A DNA stretch of 64,000 bases from Streptomyces brevispora (GCF_007829885.1 NZ_VIWW01000001.1:5022001-5086000), one strand, 5' to 3'; shown: positions 35,478 to 45,225, counted from the stretch's first letter. The notes: generated by a model from the sequence alone, not told the origin. Program-made: numbers and translations.

Positions 35478-36154
35478 ACGACCACCTCGTCCGAACACAC
35501 CTGGTCAGGGTTGGCAGGACCCACCTCGTCGTGCTCGGCCAGGAGGGCCTGGACCGTCTCGTCCCAGCTGATCAGCCCGCGCCGGGCCCGGAAGTCCGCG
35601 AAGCGCGCCAGCACCTCGTGGTCCAGCCTGATCCAGCCGGTGTTCGGGAAGTGCGCCGCCATCATGCGCCGCCACACCTCGACCGGCATCGGGTACCTGG
35701 CCTCGCAGTCCCACGGCACCTGCTCGACCCCGAAGCCCTTGCTGCCGCGGGTGAAGACCGTGCCGGAGAACATCAGGGCGAGCGGGACCGAACCCTCACC
35801 CAGGGCGTGCAGATAGCGGGAGCCGATCACATCGAAGTCGTACGTGCAGGGCAGCGCGAGGTCGACCTCGGTGGCTCCGCTGAACCCCTGCACCGTGGTG
35901 TCACAGCTCATCCACTGGAACGGCTTCAGGGTGTCGGTCCAGCGGTCCCTGCCGCCGAACAGCGCTTGCAGGCCGCTCTGTTCGGCATCGTCATAGTGGC
36001 GTCGCTGCGGCTCGATGCGGACCTGGCAGTGCAGCGCGACGGCATGGATCCGCCGGCCCGTCCGCTCCTCGATCCGCAGCCGCGCCGTGAGCTGCGGCGC
36101 GGCCGCGTACGGCTCGGCGAAGACATCGAGCACGGAGAACGCGAAGTCGTTCAC
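35474..36154 (-). CDS. DUF6084 family protein, hydrogenase-associated
   Basis: GTG 36154 overlaps the previous stop and gives 226 residues. It opens 'NDFAFSVLDVFAEPYAAAPQ' and then has 'LTARLRIEERTGRRIHAVAL' and 'CQVRIEPQRRHY', a beta-rich pattern. Later segments are 'DLALPCTYDFDVIGSRYLHA' and 'MFSGTVFTRGSKGFGVEQVP'. The family is known to me only from hydrogenase neighbourhoods. No catalytic motif is visible. The GTGA overlaps on both sides suggest production in fixed proportion with its neighbours. Confidence 0.75.
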   Translation of the reverse strand: MNDFAFSVLDVFAEPYAAAPQLTARLRIEERTGRRIHAVALHCQVRIEPQRRHYDDAEQSGLQALFGGRDRWTDTLKPFQWMSCDTTVQGFSGATEVDLALPCTYDFDVIGSRYLHALGEGSVPLALMFSGTVFTRGSKGFGVEQVPWDCEARYPMPVEVWRRMMAAHFPNTGWIRLDHEVLARFADFRARRGLISWDETVQALLAEHDEVGPANPDQVCSDEVVV

Positions 36155-36804
36155 GGCGCCCCGATCCCCGCGGCGGGCCGGCTGCGCTCCGCCACCCGGG
36201 CGAAGAAGGCGTCCATCGCGGCGCGCGCCTCGGAGCCGCCGTCGAACCCGCGCCACAGCGTGCGCAGTTGCCCCACCAGTTCGTAACAGGCGTCGATCGG
36301 CACCAGATGGCACGATCCGCCGCTCTCCGGGGTGCGCCGGATCAGCAGCGCCTCTACATCCGGACGCAGCTCGGCGAGTTCCGGGCTCGACTCCACGACG
36401 GCCTCCCAGGCGTCCAGCGGCAGCTCCGACTCGGTGGCCCCGGCGGGACCCGGATAGAACGCGACCATGCGGTCCTGGACCGAATTGCGGAACAGGAAGG
36501 CGAGCCCCACGGGAATCTGCAACTCGTCCCAGGCACGCCCGTCCACGGTCAGCCCGGCGAAGTGCAGATAGCGCTCGGGCACCGCCCGGTAGCGCAGCTG
36601 CGCCCCCTCGTCGGTGAACAGCAGATAGCAGGCCCGACAGCCGCACATCAGGGCCCGGCTGTCGAGGTTCACCACATGGGGGTGGCTCTCACCGATCGGC
36701 TCCGCACACATCTCGCAGCGCTCCCCGGCGACCGGCCGCGGCCGGTCGCGGGTGAGGCGCAGCAGGGCGGCCGCCGGAGAGGCGGAACGGCCGGCCGCGA
36801 TCAC
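36151..36804 (-). CDS. DUF5947 family protein with Cys4-like motif
   Basis: This 217-residue protein starts at GTG 36804 overlapping the previous stop. It has 'GERCEMCAEPIGESHPHVVN' and 'SRALMCGCRACYLLF'. The CxxC and CxxC pairs, plus a further Cys, resemble a zinc ribbon or an Fe-S site. The remainder has 'WDELQIPVGLAFLFRNSV', 'YPGPAGATESELPLDAWEAV' and a helical C-terminus. Conserved members occur beside group 1h hydrogenase genes. It may assist metal-centre assembly or electron transfer. I cannot decide between zinc and iron-sulfur from sequence. Confidence 0.75.
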   Translation of the reverse strand: MIAAGRSASPAAALLRLTRDRPRPVAGERCEMCAEPIGESHPHVVNLDSRALMCGCRACYLLFTDEGAQLRYRAVPERYLHFAGLTVDGRAWDELQIPVGLAFLFRNSVQDRMVAFYPGPAGATESELPLDAWEAVVESSPELAELRPDVEALLIRRTPESGGSCHLVPIDACYELVGQLRTLWRGFDGGSEARAAMDAFFARVAERSRPAAGIGAP

Positions 36805-37748
36805 GGCGCCACCGCCGCGGGCACCGAGACGGAGACCTCGCCGCCGTTCGACAGGAGCGGCAGCGGGGCCAGATGGACGTCGTCCTCGTCGAGGCAGACC
36901 CCGGCCCGCCGCACGTCGTAGTGCGCCCGGCAGCCCGCGCAGCGCAGGATCGCGTCCCCGGAGTCACCGCCGAGCCGCCGGGCCAGCGTGGCGCCCTCGA
37001 ACGGTCGCTCGCAGCGCGCGCACCGGTCCTCGAAGGCGAAGAGATCCGCCCCCACCCGGCAGGCCGCCACCCGCATCCGGCCGACCTCGACCCGGGCCAC
37101 GGCGCCTGACTCCAGCCCCGACAGCTCGGGCACGACCGCCCACGACGCGCCGTCGTCGGCGATCACTCCGGCATCCGCGTGCAGCCGGGCGAACAGCGAG
37201 TCCACCGGCACCAGCGGCCCCGCCGCCCCGGAGTCCTGCTCGTCCGCGGTCTCGACCTCGATCGAGGTGATCTCCGGAGCCGCCGCCTCCACCGCACCCT
37301 GCACGGCCAGCTTGAGCGTGACCGACGACGACGGGCAGCCGTCGCAGCTGCCCAGCAACCGCAGCCGGACGGTTCCCTCGTCGGTGACGGCCAGCAGCTC
37401 CACATCACCGCCGTGCGAACCCAGATACGGCCGCACACTCTCCAGCGCCTGCTCGACCCGGGTTTCCACGCCGTACGGATGCAGCCCGTGCACCAGCAGG
37501 ACGCTGGCCACCAGGTCGTCGCCGGCCAGGGCGGCCAGGACCTTGTCGTCCAGTCGCCCCTGTTCGTACACGAGATCGAGCAGCCGCTCGAGACCGGCGC
37601 CGTAGAAGTCGACGACGAGCCGGACCAGTTCCTCGCTGCGCTCACGGGCGACCGCGCCGCCCGAGCCGCTGGCGGCGATCAGGGTGTCGATGCGCTCACC
37701 GGTCGTACGCCAGTCGGGCGCCGACACGGATTCCTCCTGCGCCATCAC
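36801..37748 (-). CDS. NifU-domain protein with Rieske-like C-terminal domain
   Basis: This 315-residue protein starts at GTG 37748 or ATG 37745, both overlapping the large-subunit stop. Residues 20-95 are helical. Residues about 95-170 are a NifU C-terminal domain with the Fe-S scaffold motif 'GSCDGCPSSSVTLK'. Residues about 210-300 look like a Rieske ferredoxin fold: 'DLFAFEDRCARCERPFEGAT' and 'AILRCAGCRAHYDVRRAG'. The usual CxH...CxxH ligands are replaced by CxxC...CxxC, so the cluster type is uncertain. It probably supplies clusters to the hydrogenase or carries its electrons onward. It is encoded immediately after hhyL. Confidence 0.85.
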   Translation of the reverse strand: MMAQEESVSAPDWRTTGERIDTLIAASGSGGAVARERSEELVRLVVDFYGAGLERLLDLVYEQGRLDDKVLAALAGDDLVASVLLVHGLHPYGVETRVEQALESVRPYLGSHGGDVELLAVTDEGTVRLRLLGSCDGCPSSSVTLKLAVQGAVEAAAPEITSIEVETADEQDSGAAGPLVPVDSLFARLHADAGVIADDGASWAVVPELSGLESGAVARVEVGRMRVAACRVGADLFAFEDRCARCERPFEGATLARRLGGDSGDAILRCAGCRAHYDVRRAGVCLDEDDVHLAPLPLLSNGGEVSVSVPAAVAP

Positions 37749-39538
37749 TCACTGCCCGCGGACTGGGTGGGGGAGTGAAGCAGTTCCAGCTTCTTGCCCT
37801 CGCCGAGATACATGTGCACGCCGCAGGGCAGACAGGGGTCGAAGCTGCGCACGGTGCGCATGATGTCGATCCCCTTGAAGTTCTCCCGGTCGTTCTCCTC
37901 GAAGATCGGCTGGCCCTGCACGGCGTCCTCGTAGGGACCCGGTGTGCCGTAGGTGTCGCGAGGGCTCGCGTTCCACGGGGTCGGCGGGTAAGGGTGGTAG
38001 TTGGCGATCTTGCCATCCCGGATCACCATGTGGTGCGAGAGCACGCCGCGCACCGCCTCGGTGAACCCGCAGCCCACAGCCTCCTCGGGCACCTCGAACT
38101 TCTCCCAGGTCTTGGTGTTCCCGGACCTGATCTCCGCGAGTGCCTTCTCCGCGAAGTGGAGTGCGCAGGCGGCCGCGTAGGCCTGGAAGTAGCTGCGCGC
38201 CCGGTTGCGCTCGATGGTGTTGCTCCACTTCGGGACGTGCCACTCCAGCTCGACCGGCCCCTTGAGGGCGGTCTTGGGAAGGTTGATCTTGACGCTGTGG
38301 CCGGTGGACTGGACGTAGCCGATGTCGACCAGGCCGGCCAGCGCGGTGGTCCAGAGCCGCGCGAGTGGCCCGCCGCCCGTGTCGAGGGCCAGGTAGTCCT
38401 TGCCGTCGAACCACCGCGGCGACATGACCCAGCTGTACTTGCCGTCCAGGTCCCGCTTCTGCGGCTGCGGGTTGGTGTGCTGGTTCCACGGGTGGCGCCG
38501 GTCGACCGGGTTGCCGAGCGGGTCGTGGGACACGAAGGTCTCCTGCTCGTCCCAGTCGTTGTAGTACGACGAGCCGAGCAGGATCCGGATGCCGAGGTTG
38601 ATCTTCACCAGGTCGGTGGTGACCAGCTTCCCGTCGACGACGACACCGGGGGTGACGTACATCTTCCGTCCCCAGTCGGTCATGTCCTTGTACTCGAAGT
38701 TGCAGTGCTCCGGGTCCTGGAAGGAGCCCCAGCAGCCCAGCAGGATGCGCCGGTTGCCGACCTTCTCGTACCCCGGCAGGGCCTCGTAGAAGAAGTCGAA
38801 GAGGTCGTCGTGCATCGGCACGACCTTCTTCATGAACTCGACGTACCGCTGGAGCCGGGTGATGTAGTCCGTCATCAGCTGGATGGTCGCCACGGTGCCG
38901 ACCCCGCCGGGATACAGCGTGGAGGGATGGACGTGCCGTCCCTCCATCAGACAGAACATCTCCCGGGTCATCCGGCTGACCTGGAGCGCCTCGCGGTAGA
39001 ACTCGCCGGTGAACGGGTTCAGCGACCGCATGATGTCGCCGATCGTCTTGTACCCGTGGGCGTCGGCGTGCGGGGAGGGGGTGCGGTTGGCCTGCTCCAG
39101 TACCCCCGGGTTGGTCTCCGCGACCATCTTCTCGCAGTAGTCGACCCCGACCAGGTTCTCCTGGAAGATGTTGTGGTCGAACATGTACTCCGCGGCCTCG
39201 CCGAGATTCACGATCCATTCGCCGAGGTGCGGCGGCTTCACCCCGTACGCCATGTTCTGCGCGTAACAGGAACACGTGGCGTGGTTGTCACCGCAGATTC
39301 CGCAGATGCGACTCGTGATGAAGTGCGCGTCCCGCGGATCCTTTCCCTTCATGAAGACCGAATAGCCGCGGAAAATGGAACTGGTGCTGTGACACTCAGC
39401 GACCACTTTCTGCTTGAAGTCGATCTTCGTGTAGATGCCCAGGCTGCCGACGATCCGGGTGATGGGGTCCCACGCCATCTCGACCAGTTCGTTCTTTCCC
39501 TGGCCTCCCCCGGCACCCTTGTGCTGCGTCGCGGTCAT
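37745..39538 (-). CDS. hhyL: [NiFe] hydrogenase large subunit, actinobacterial group 1h type
   Basis: This 597-residue protein holds the NiFe site that splits H2. The N-terminal L1 motif is 'SRICGICGDNHATCSCYAQN' with Cys79 and Cys82. The C-terminal L2 motif is 'DPCLPCGVH' with Cys569 and Cys572. The 22 residues after His575 should be removed by the maturation protease. Long segments such as 'HVHPSTLYPGGVGTVATIQL' and 'GCWGSFQDPEHCNFEYKDM' are typical of the group 5/1h enzymes that oxidise atmospheric H2 in Streptomyces and mycobacteria. ATG 39538 lies 46 bases after the small-subunit stop. No NAD-type partner subunits are encoded nearby. Confidence 0.95.
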   Translation of the reverse strand: MTATQHKGAGGGQGKNELVEMAWDPITRIVGSLGIYTKIDFKQKVVAECHSTSSIFRGYSVFMKGKDPRDAHFITSRICGICGDNHATCSCYAQNMAYGVKPPHLGEWIVNLGEAAEYMFDHNIFQENLVGVDYCEKMVAETNPGVLEQANRTPSPHADAHGYKTIGDIMRSLNPFTGEFYREALQVSRMTREMFCLMEGRHVHPSTLYPGGVGTVATIQLMTDYITRLQRYVEFMKKVVPMHDDLFDFFYEALPGYEKVGNRRILLGCWGSFQDPEHCNFEYKDMTDWGRKMYVTPGVVVDGKLVTTDLVKINLGIRILLGSSYYNDWDEQETFVSHDPLGNPVDRRHPWNQHTNPQPQKRDLDGKYSWVMSPRWFDGKDYLALDTGGGPLARLWTTALAGLVDIGYVQSTGHSVKINLPKTALKGPVELEWHVPKWSNTIERNRARSYFQAYAAACALHFAEKALAEIRSGNTKTWEKFEVPEEAVGCGFTEAVRGVLSHHMVIRDGKIANYHPYPPTPWNASPRDTYGTPGPYEDAVQGQPIFEENDRENFKGIDIMRTVRSFDPCLPCGVHMYLGEGKKLELLHSPTQSAGSE

Positions 39539-39584
39539 GTGCGCCGCCTCATCTTTCTGTCCGTTGCGGTGATTGCGCGGTCAC

Positions 39585-40640
<1,056 letters not shown>

Positions 40641-40898
40641 GGAAGTGCCGCCTTTCAGGATGACGGCCCACCGGCCATCGGCCCCCACGGATGGGTACGC
40701 GCACATTGCTACCATCACGCCTCGATTCGGGTGCACCGGCAACACGGGGAATTCGCGTCCCCGCCCCATTCCCGGGGGCCGAATGACCGCACGCGGTGGA
40801 CCGCTCGGGTGATCCGGCCGGGCACCGGTCCGGTCGGACGCCGGTCCCGGCCGCCGCCGTCCTACGGTCGGAGCCACCCCAGGAAGAACGAGGCACCG
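40641..40898. promoter_or_regulatory. divergent promoter region of the hydrogenase island
   Basis: This 258-base gap separates the small-subunit gene (minus) from hypA (plus) and must drive the structural operon and probably hypAB. Apart from an A/T-richer patch around 40690-40760, I see no clear dyad. Confidence 0.5.
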
Positions 40899-41228
40899 GT
40901 GCATGAGCTGGCCATCACCCAGAGCGTCGTCGACTCGGTGTGCGAACGCGCCGCCGGGCGCCCGGTCCGCGAGGTCCGCGTCCGCGTCGGTGCGCTCACC
41001 GCGGTGGTGCCCGACTCGATGCGGTTCTGCTTCGGCCTGGTCGCGGAGGGAACGGCTGCCGAGGGAGCGCAGTTGGAGATCGAACAGCGGCCCGGCGCCG
41101 GCCGCTGCCGCGCCTGCGCCGTCGAATTCACCCTGACCGACCTGATTCTGCTGTGTCCCTGCGGCAGTGCCGATGTGGAGATCACATCAGGACAGGAACT
41201 GCAGATCGTTTCCATGAGAGTGGGCTGA
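40899..41228 (+). CDS. hypA: hydrogenase nickel-insertion protein HypA
   Basis: GTG 40899 encodes the initiator Met directly before His2, giving the invariant 'MHELAIT' start whose His2 binds nickel. The protein has 109 residues. The zinc site is 'GRCRACAVEF' and 'LLCPCGSADVEI'. 'GALTAVVPDSMRFCFGLVAE' is the typical central strand-helix. HypA takes nickel from HypB to the large subunit. It is divergent from the structural genes, and hypB follows after three bases. Confidence 0.94.
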   Translation: MHELAITQSVVDSVCERAAGRPVREVRVRVGALTAVVPDSMRFCFGLVAEGTAAEGAQLEIEQRPGAGRCRACAVEFTLTDLILLCPCGSADVEITSGQELQIVSMRVG

Positions 41229-41231
41229 ACC

Positions 41232-42017
41232 ATGTGTGGCACCTGCGGCTGTTCCGAGGAGTCCGGCGGGACCAGGATCGTGATGCTGCGGGAGGATGAT
41301 GAAGCGGACCACGCACATCCGCATCCGCACACGCACCCTCGGCCGCACGGGAGCCATCGGCTGACGGGCGCCGGTGAGACCGTCACCATCGAGCAGAAGG
41401 TACTCGCCAAGAACGACCTTCTCGCCGACCGCAACCGGACGTGGATGACGGATCGCGGCGTGGCGGCCGTGAACGTGATGAGCTCACCGGGCGCCGGCAA
41501 GACCACCCTGCTCGAGCGCACCATCACCGATCTCGGCGGTCGCCGGCCGGTGGCCGTCATCGAGGGTGATCAGGAGACCAGGCTCGACGCCGACCGGATC
41601 AGGCGCACGGGCTGCGCCGTGGTGCAGGTGAACACCGGGGCGGGGTGCCACCTGGACGCGGAGATGATGCGGGACGCGCTCACGGCGCTGTCCCCGGCCG
41701 AGGGCTCGCTGCTCATGGTCGAGAACGTCGGAAACCTGGTGTGCCCCGCCCTGTTCGATCTGGGCGAGCGCGCCAAGGTCGTGATCATCTCGGTCACCGA
41801 GGGCACGGACAAGCCGCTGAAGTACCCGTACATGTTCGCCGCCGCCGACCTGATCCTGATCAACAAGGCCGATCTGCTGCCCTACGTCGACTTCGACGTC
41901 GAGCAGTGCGCCCGGCACGCGCGCTCGGTGAACCCCGACGTGCGCGTGCTGACGGTGTCCGCGACGACCGGGGAGGGCCTGGCCCACTGGTACGACTGGC
42001 TCGCCGGGCAGCGGTAG
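41232..42017 (+). CDS. hypB: hydrogenase nickel-incorporation GTPase HypB
   Basis: This 261-residue GTPase has an N-terminal cysteine motif 'MCGTCGCSE'. A His-rich stretch ('HAHPHPHTHPRPHGSH', about residues 27-42) can store nickel. The P-loop is 'MSSPGAGKTTLLERT', the second metal site is 'TGAGCHLDAEMM', and the guanine motif is 'LILINKADLLPY'. It delivers nickel with HypA under GTP control. A hairpin at 42063-42099 ends the transcript. This is the right-hand edge of the hydrogenase island. Confidence 0.95.
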   Translation: MCGTCGCSEESGGTRIVMLREDDEADHAHPHPHTHPRPHGSHRLTGAGETVTIEQKVLAKNDLLADRNRTWMTDRGVAAVNVMSSPGAGKTTLLERTITDLGGRRPVAVIEGDQETRLDADRIRRTGCAVVQVNTGAGCHLDAEMMRDALTALSPAEGSLLMVENVGNLVCPALFDLGERAKVVIISVTEGTDKPLKYPYMFAAADLILINKADLLPYVDFDVEQCARHARSVNPDVRVLTVSATTGEGLAHWYDWLAGQR

Positions 42018-42062
42018 CGGCCCCGCTGCCGCCGCCCGTGGCCCGAGCCGTCACCGACGGCC

Positions 42063-42099
42063 TCCGCTCGGCGGAAGACGCGAGCTGTCGCCGAGCGGA
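42063..42099. terminator. terminator after hypB
   Basis: Perfect 11-base arms (42063-42073 and 42089-42099) have a 15-base loop. It sits between convergent hypB and the VOC gene. Confidence 0.65.
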
Positions 42100-42153
42100 A
42101 GAGGAGGGGCCGGCTCACTCGTCGGTCCCTTCTCTTCCGCTCCCGCTCCCGCG

Positions 42154-42930
42154 TCAGGGTTTGGCGGACTGCACGATCGTGAAGGCCGCGCCCTCCGGGT
42201 CGGCGACCGTCGCCACCCTGCCGCTGGAGCCCTCCCTGGGGGGCTGGAGGATGTGTCCGCCGAGCTCCATCACGTGCAGCGCCGCCTCGTCCGTGTCGAC
42301 GACCTCGAAGTACGTCATCCAGTGCGGGCCGCGGTCCCGCGGCAGGCCGTGGCCGACGCCGTGCAGCGAGGCGACGGGGCGGCCGTCCAGGTGCAGGGTC
42401 TGGTAGTCGAAGTCGGCCGAGACCACGGCCTCCGCCTCGTAGCCGAAGACCGCCTGGTAGAACTTGGCGACCGTCGCCGTCTCCCGGGTCACCAGCTCGT
42501 TCCAGACCGGTGTGCCGGCTGCCCCCGCCAGTGCGGTGCCGACATGCCGGGCGGCCTGCCAGATCCCGAAGACGGCCCCGCCCGGATCCGAGGCGAGGGC
42601 CATCCGGCCCGCATCACCCGCGTCGAGCGGTCCGACGGCGACCGTGCCGCCACAGGCCCTGATCATCTCCGCCGTGACATCGGCGTCGTCGGTGGCCAGA
42701 TAGGTCGTCCACGCGATCGGGAGGTGCCGCTCGGGTGGCAGCTGTCCGATGCCCGCGACTTCCTTTCCGTCGATCAGTGCCCGGACGTACGGGCCCAGCT
42801 GTTCCGGGCCCGGTCCGAACTCCCAGCCGAACAGTTCGGCGTAGAAGTTCTGGGTGGCGTCCAGGCCGTGCACGATCAGGCTCACCCAGCAAGGTGTTCC
42901 GGGTACACGCCGAGCGGCAGCCTCGGTCAT
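42154..42930 (-). CDS. VOC-family protein with two glyoxalase-like domains
   Basis: ATG 42930, preceded by GAGGAG, gives 258 residues. Two VOC (vicinal oxygen chelate) repeats are seen. The first has 'CWVSLIVHGLDATQNFYAEL' to 'VFGIWQAA'. The second has 'VWNELVTRETATVAKFYQAV' to 'AAFTIVQSAKP'. Each has the beta-alpha-beta-beta-beta pattern ending in 'DPGGAVFG' or 'DPEGAAFT'. The closest relatives I recall are 27-kDa antigen Cfp30B-type proteins. Enzymatic activity is uncertain, because the metal-binding His/Glu set is incomplete. It is monocistronic. Confidence 0.85.
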   Translation of the reverse strand: MTEAAARRVPGTPCWVSLIVHGLDATQNFYAELFGWEFGPGPEQLGPYVRALIDGKEVAGIGQLPPERHLPIAWTTYLATDDADVTAEMIRACGGTVAVGPLDAGDAGRMALASDPGGAVFGIWQAARHVGTALAGAAGTPVWNELVTRETATVAKFYQAVFGYEAEAVVSADFDYQTLHLDGRPVASLHGVGHGLPRDRGPHWMTYFEVVDTDEAALHVMELGGHILQPPREGSSGRVATVADPEGAAFTIVQSAKP

Positions 42931-43163
42931 CGTCACTATCTCCTCGGACCATCGTGGTGGCCGTACGGGGGGAACGGGGCCTGCGCGCCGTCGTGCGGTA
43001 CGGGATGTGTACGCCCCGTGCAGATGCTTGCACCACCCGGCGCCTGATGCGCCCCGGCCGCGCCGCACTTTCCTCGATCTCGACGGACGAGGTCCCATTT
43101 GTTGCGGTACAGCCGTTTCGTTGTTGTTACGGGTAGGCATGCGACTGCGCGAGGATGGCTCCC

Positions 43164-43994
43164 ATGAAGCCCATCATCTCCGCATCCGAATGTATGAGCG
43201 AGTCGACGGAGCCACGTCCGCCGGTGCTCCTGGACGTACGTTGGCAACTGGGCGGCCCGCACGGGCGGCCCGACTACGAGGCCGGGCACATTCCCGGGGC
43301 GGTCTTTGTCGATCTCGACGCGGAACTCGCCGGGCCGGCGGGCAGCGGCGGCCGTCACCCGCTTCCGGACCCGGCGGAATTCGGTGCGGTGATGCGCCGC
43401 GCAGGGGTCGACCGGGACAGTGCGGTGATCGTGTACGACGGCGGCCAGGGCTGGGCGGCCTCCCGCGCCTGGTGGCTGCTGCGCTGGACGGGGCACCGGG
43501 ACGTCCGGGTGCTGGACGGCGGTCTCGCCGCCTGGACCGGCGAGCTGTCGAAGGAGACCCCGGTCCCCGCCGAGGGCGACTTCGCCCCCGAGCCGGGTGC
43601 GCTGCCGCTGCTGGACGCGGACGGGGCGGCGGCCCTGGCGCGTTCGGGCCTGCTGTTCGACGCGCGCGCGGCCGAGCGTTACCGGGGCGATGTGGAGCCG
43701 ATCGACCGGGTGGGCGGGCACATCCCCGGCGCGGTCTCGGCCCCCACGGCCGAGAATGTCGGCCCGGACGGGCGCTTCCTGGCCGCCGACGCGCTGGCCG
43801 CCCGCTTTGCCGGGCTGGGCGCCGAGAGGGACACCGTGGATGTCGGCGTCTACTGCGGCTCGGGCGTCTCCGGTGCCCATGAGGTGCTGGCGCTGGAGAT
43901 CGCCGGATACCGGGCCGCTCTCTACGCGGGCTCCTGGTCGCAGTGGTCGGGCGACGAGTCCCGTCCGGTCGCCACGGGACCGGACCCCCAGTAA
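43164..43994 (+). CDS. rhodanese-type sulfurtransferase (SseA-like)
   Basis: ATG 43164 with GAGGA upstream gives 276 residues. ATG 43155 is possible but too close to its binding site. There are two rhodanese domains. The first is inactive ('VYDGGQGWAASRAWWLLRWT', no Cys). The second has the active loop 'VYCGSGVSGAHEVLALEI' with the persulfide-forming Cys. Interdomain motifs 'RWQLGGPHGRPDYEAGHIPG' and 'GGHIPGAVSAP' are typical. It transfers sulfur to cyanide or thiols. Imperfect 21-bp repeats begin at its stop codon and a terminator follows at 44109. Confidence 0.92.
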   Translation: MKPIISASECMSESTEPRPPVLLDVRWQLGGPHGRPDYEAGHIPGAVFVDLDAELAGPAGSGGRHPLPDPAEFGAVMRRAGVDRDSAVIVYDGGQGWAASRAWWLLRWTGHRDVRVLDGGLAAWTGELSKETPVPAEGDFAPEPGALPLLDADGAAALARSGLLFDARAAERYRGDVEPIDRVGGHIPGAVSAPTAENVGPDGRFLAADALAARFAGLGAERDTVDVGVYCGSGVSGAHEVLALEIAGYRAALYAGSWSQWSGDESRPVATGPDPQ

Positions 43995-44075
43995 CGGAAC
44001 GGCCGCCCGCGGTAAGGAGACGGCTGTTCTCGGTAACGGGACGGTCGCTCCCGACAACGGGACGGCAGGCGGGAA
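43992..44075 (+). repeat. imperfect 21-bp tandem repeats after the sulfurtransferase gene
   Basis: Four diverged units start at 43992, 44013, 44034 and 44055. They share the pattern TAACGGGACGG followed by a variable CG-rich tail. The sulfurtransferase stop codon lies in the first unit, so the array is non-coding or out of frame. Confidence 0.65.
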
Positions 44076-44108
44076 ACGCCGCCACGGGTTACGTCCGGGC
44101 AGCGCGCA

Positions 44109-44138
44109 GGGGCCCGTACACGATTGCGTACGGGCCCC
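44109..44138. terminator. terminator between sulfurtransferase gene and sepH
   Basis: GGGGCCCGTAC (44109-44119) and GTACGGGCCCC (44128-44138) are perfect 11-base arms. It lies between convergent genes, so it probably works in both directions. Confidence 0.75.
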
Positions 44139-44160
44139 CGTCACGCTGCGGTCACCCGGT

Positions 44161-45225
44161 TCAGTCCTGCTTCTTGCGGCGTGTGCCGAAGACGATCTCG
44201 TCCCAGCTCGGCACCGCGGCCCGGCGGCCCGGCCGGACGCCGTCCGCCTCGGCCTGGCGGTCCGTCGTCCCGGTCAGCCGGTCACGGTGACCGGCGACCG
44301 CGCGAGGCATCAGCACATCCGCGTAAGCGGCACCCGCGCCCGCGGAAGCCGCCGGGGCGGGCGGCTTCTCGGCCTCCGGCTCGTGCACGGCCGGTTCCAG
44401 CGCCGGGGGCTCGGGCGGCGAGGGCCGCTCCGGTACGACCATGTCGCCGCGGAAGCTGGGTACGGCCTCCAGAAGACTGGTGAGCGAATCGCGTTCGCTC
44501 GCCGTGACCCCGCCGATGCGCTCCTCGGGCTCCGGGGGCGGAGGCGGGGCGGGGCGCTCCATCTGACGGTCGAGGGCGCGGTCCAGCGGCCGATCGCGCG
44601 GCAGCCGGGCGATCCGGGGGACGAACGGGAAGCTGGGTTCGGGCGCGGCGACGTCGTCGGTCTCGCCGATCAGCGAGCGCGCCTCGTCGTCCACTGCCTG
44701 GACGAGCCGGCGCGGGGCGTCGTACGTCCAGCTCGCCGAGTGCGGCTCGCCGGCGACCCGGTACACCAGGAGGACCTCCCAGGTGCCGTCGTCGCGGCGC
44801 CAGGAGTCCCACTGAACGGTTTCCTTGTCGGCGCCGCGCAGCAGGAGGCGTTCCTGCACGGCCTCGCCGAGCTGGGGGCCGGCGTTCTCGCCGGGACGGC
44901 GCACGGGAGTCTTGCGGGCCCGCTCGGCCATGAAGGCGCGCTCCGCGAGCACGGGGCCCTCGAAGCGGCGGACACGGTCGACCGGAATCCCGGCGAACTG
45001 AGCGACTTCCTCCGCCGAGGCACCGGCTCGTATCCGGGCCTGGATGTCGCGGGGACGGAGGTGGCTCTCCACCTCGATCTCGATCTGGCCGAGCCGCGCG
45101 CGGTCGTTGCGCACGGCGGCTCGAAGCCGCTCGTCGATCGGAAGCGTGTACTCCGTGCTGTCCGCAGCCTTGAGCACCAGTCGTGTGCCGTCGTTGGAGA
45201 CGGCCACGACACGCAGTTCGGGCAT
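44161..45225 (-). CDS. sepH: septation protein SepH (DUF3071)
   Basis: ATG 45225 with GGAGG upstream gives 354 residues. The N-terminal DUF3071 domain is 'MPELRVVAVSNDGTRLVLKA' through a helix-turn-helix-like segment 'SAEEVAQFAGIPVDRVRRFE' then 'GPVLAERAFMAERARK'. The C-terminal half is disordered and rich in Pro, Glu and Ala, and ends in a short conserved motif 'SWDEIVFGTRRKKQD'. SepH binds FtsZ and promotes its assembly at division septa in Streptomyces. The arrangement and both conserved ends match that protein closely. Confidence 0.93.
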   Translation of the reverse strand: MPELRVVAVSNDGTRLVLKAADSTEYTLPIDERLRAAVRNDRARLGQIEIEVESHLRPRDIQARIRAGASAEEVAQFAGIPVDRVRRFEGPVLAERAFMAERARKTPVRRPGENAGPQLGEAVQERLLLRGADKETVQWDSWRRDDGTWEVLLVYRVAGEPHSASWTYDAPRRLVQAVDDEARSLIGETDDVAAPEPSFPFVPRIARLPRDRPLDRALDRQMERPAPPPPPEPEERIGGVTASERDSLTSLLEAVPSFRGDMVVPERPSPPEPPALEPAVHEPEAEKPPAPAASAGAGAAYADVLMPRAVAGHRDRLTGTTDRQAEADGVRPGRRAAVPSWDEIVFGTRRKKQD

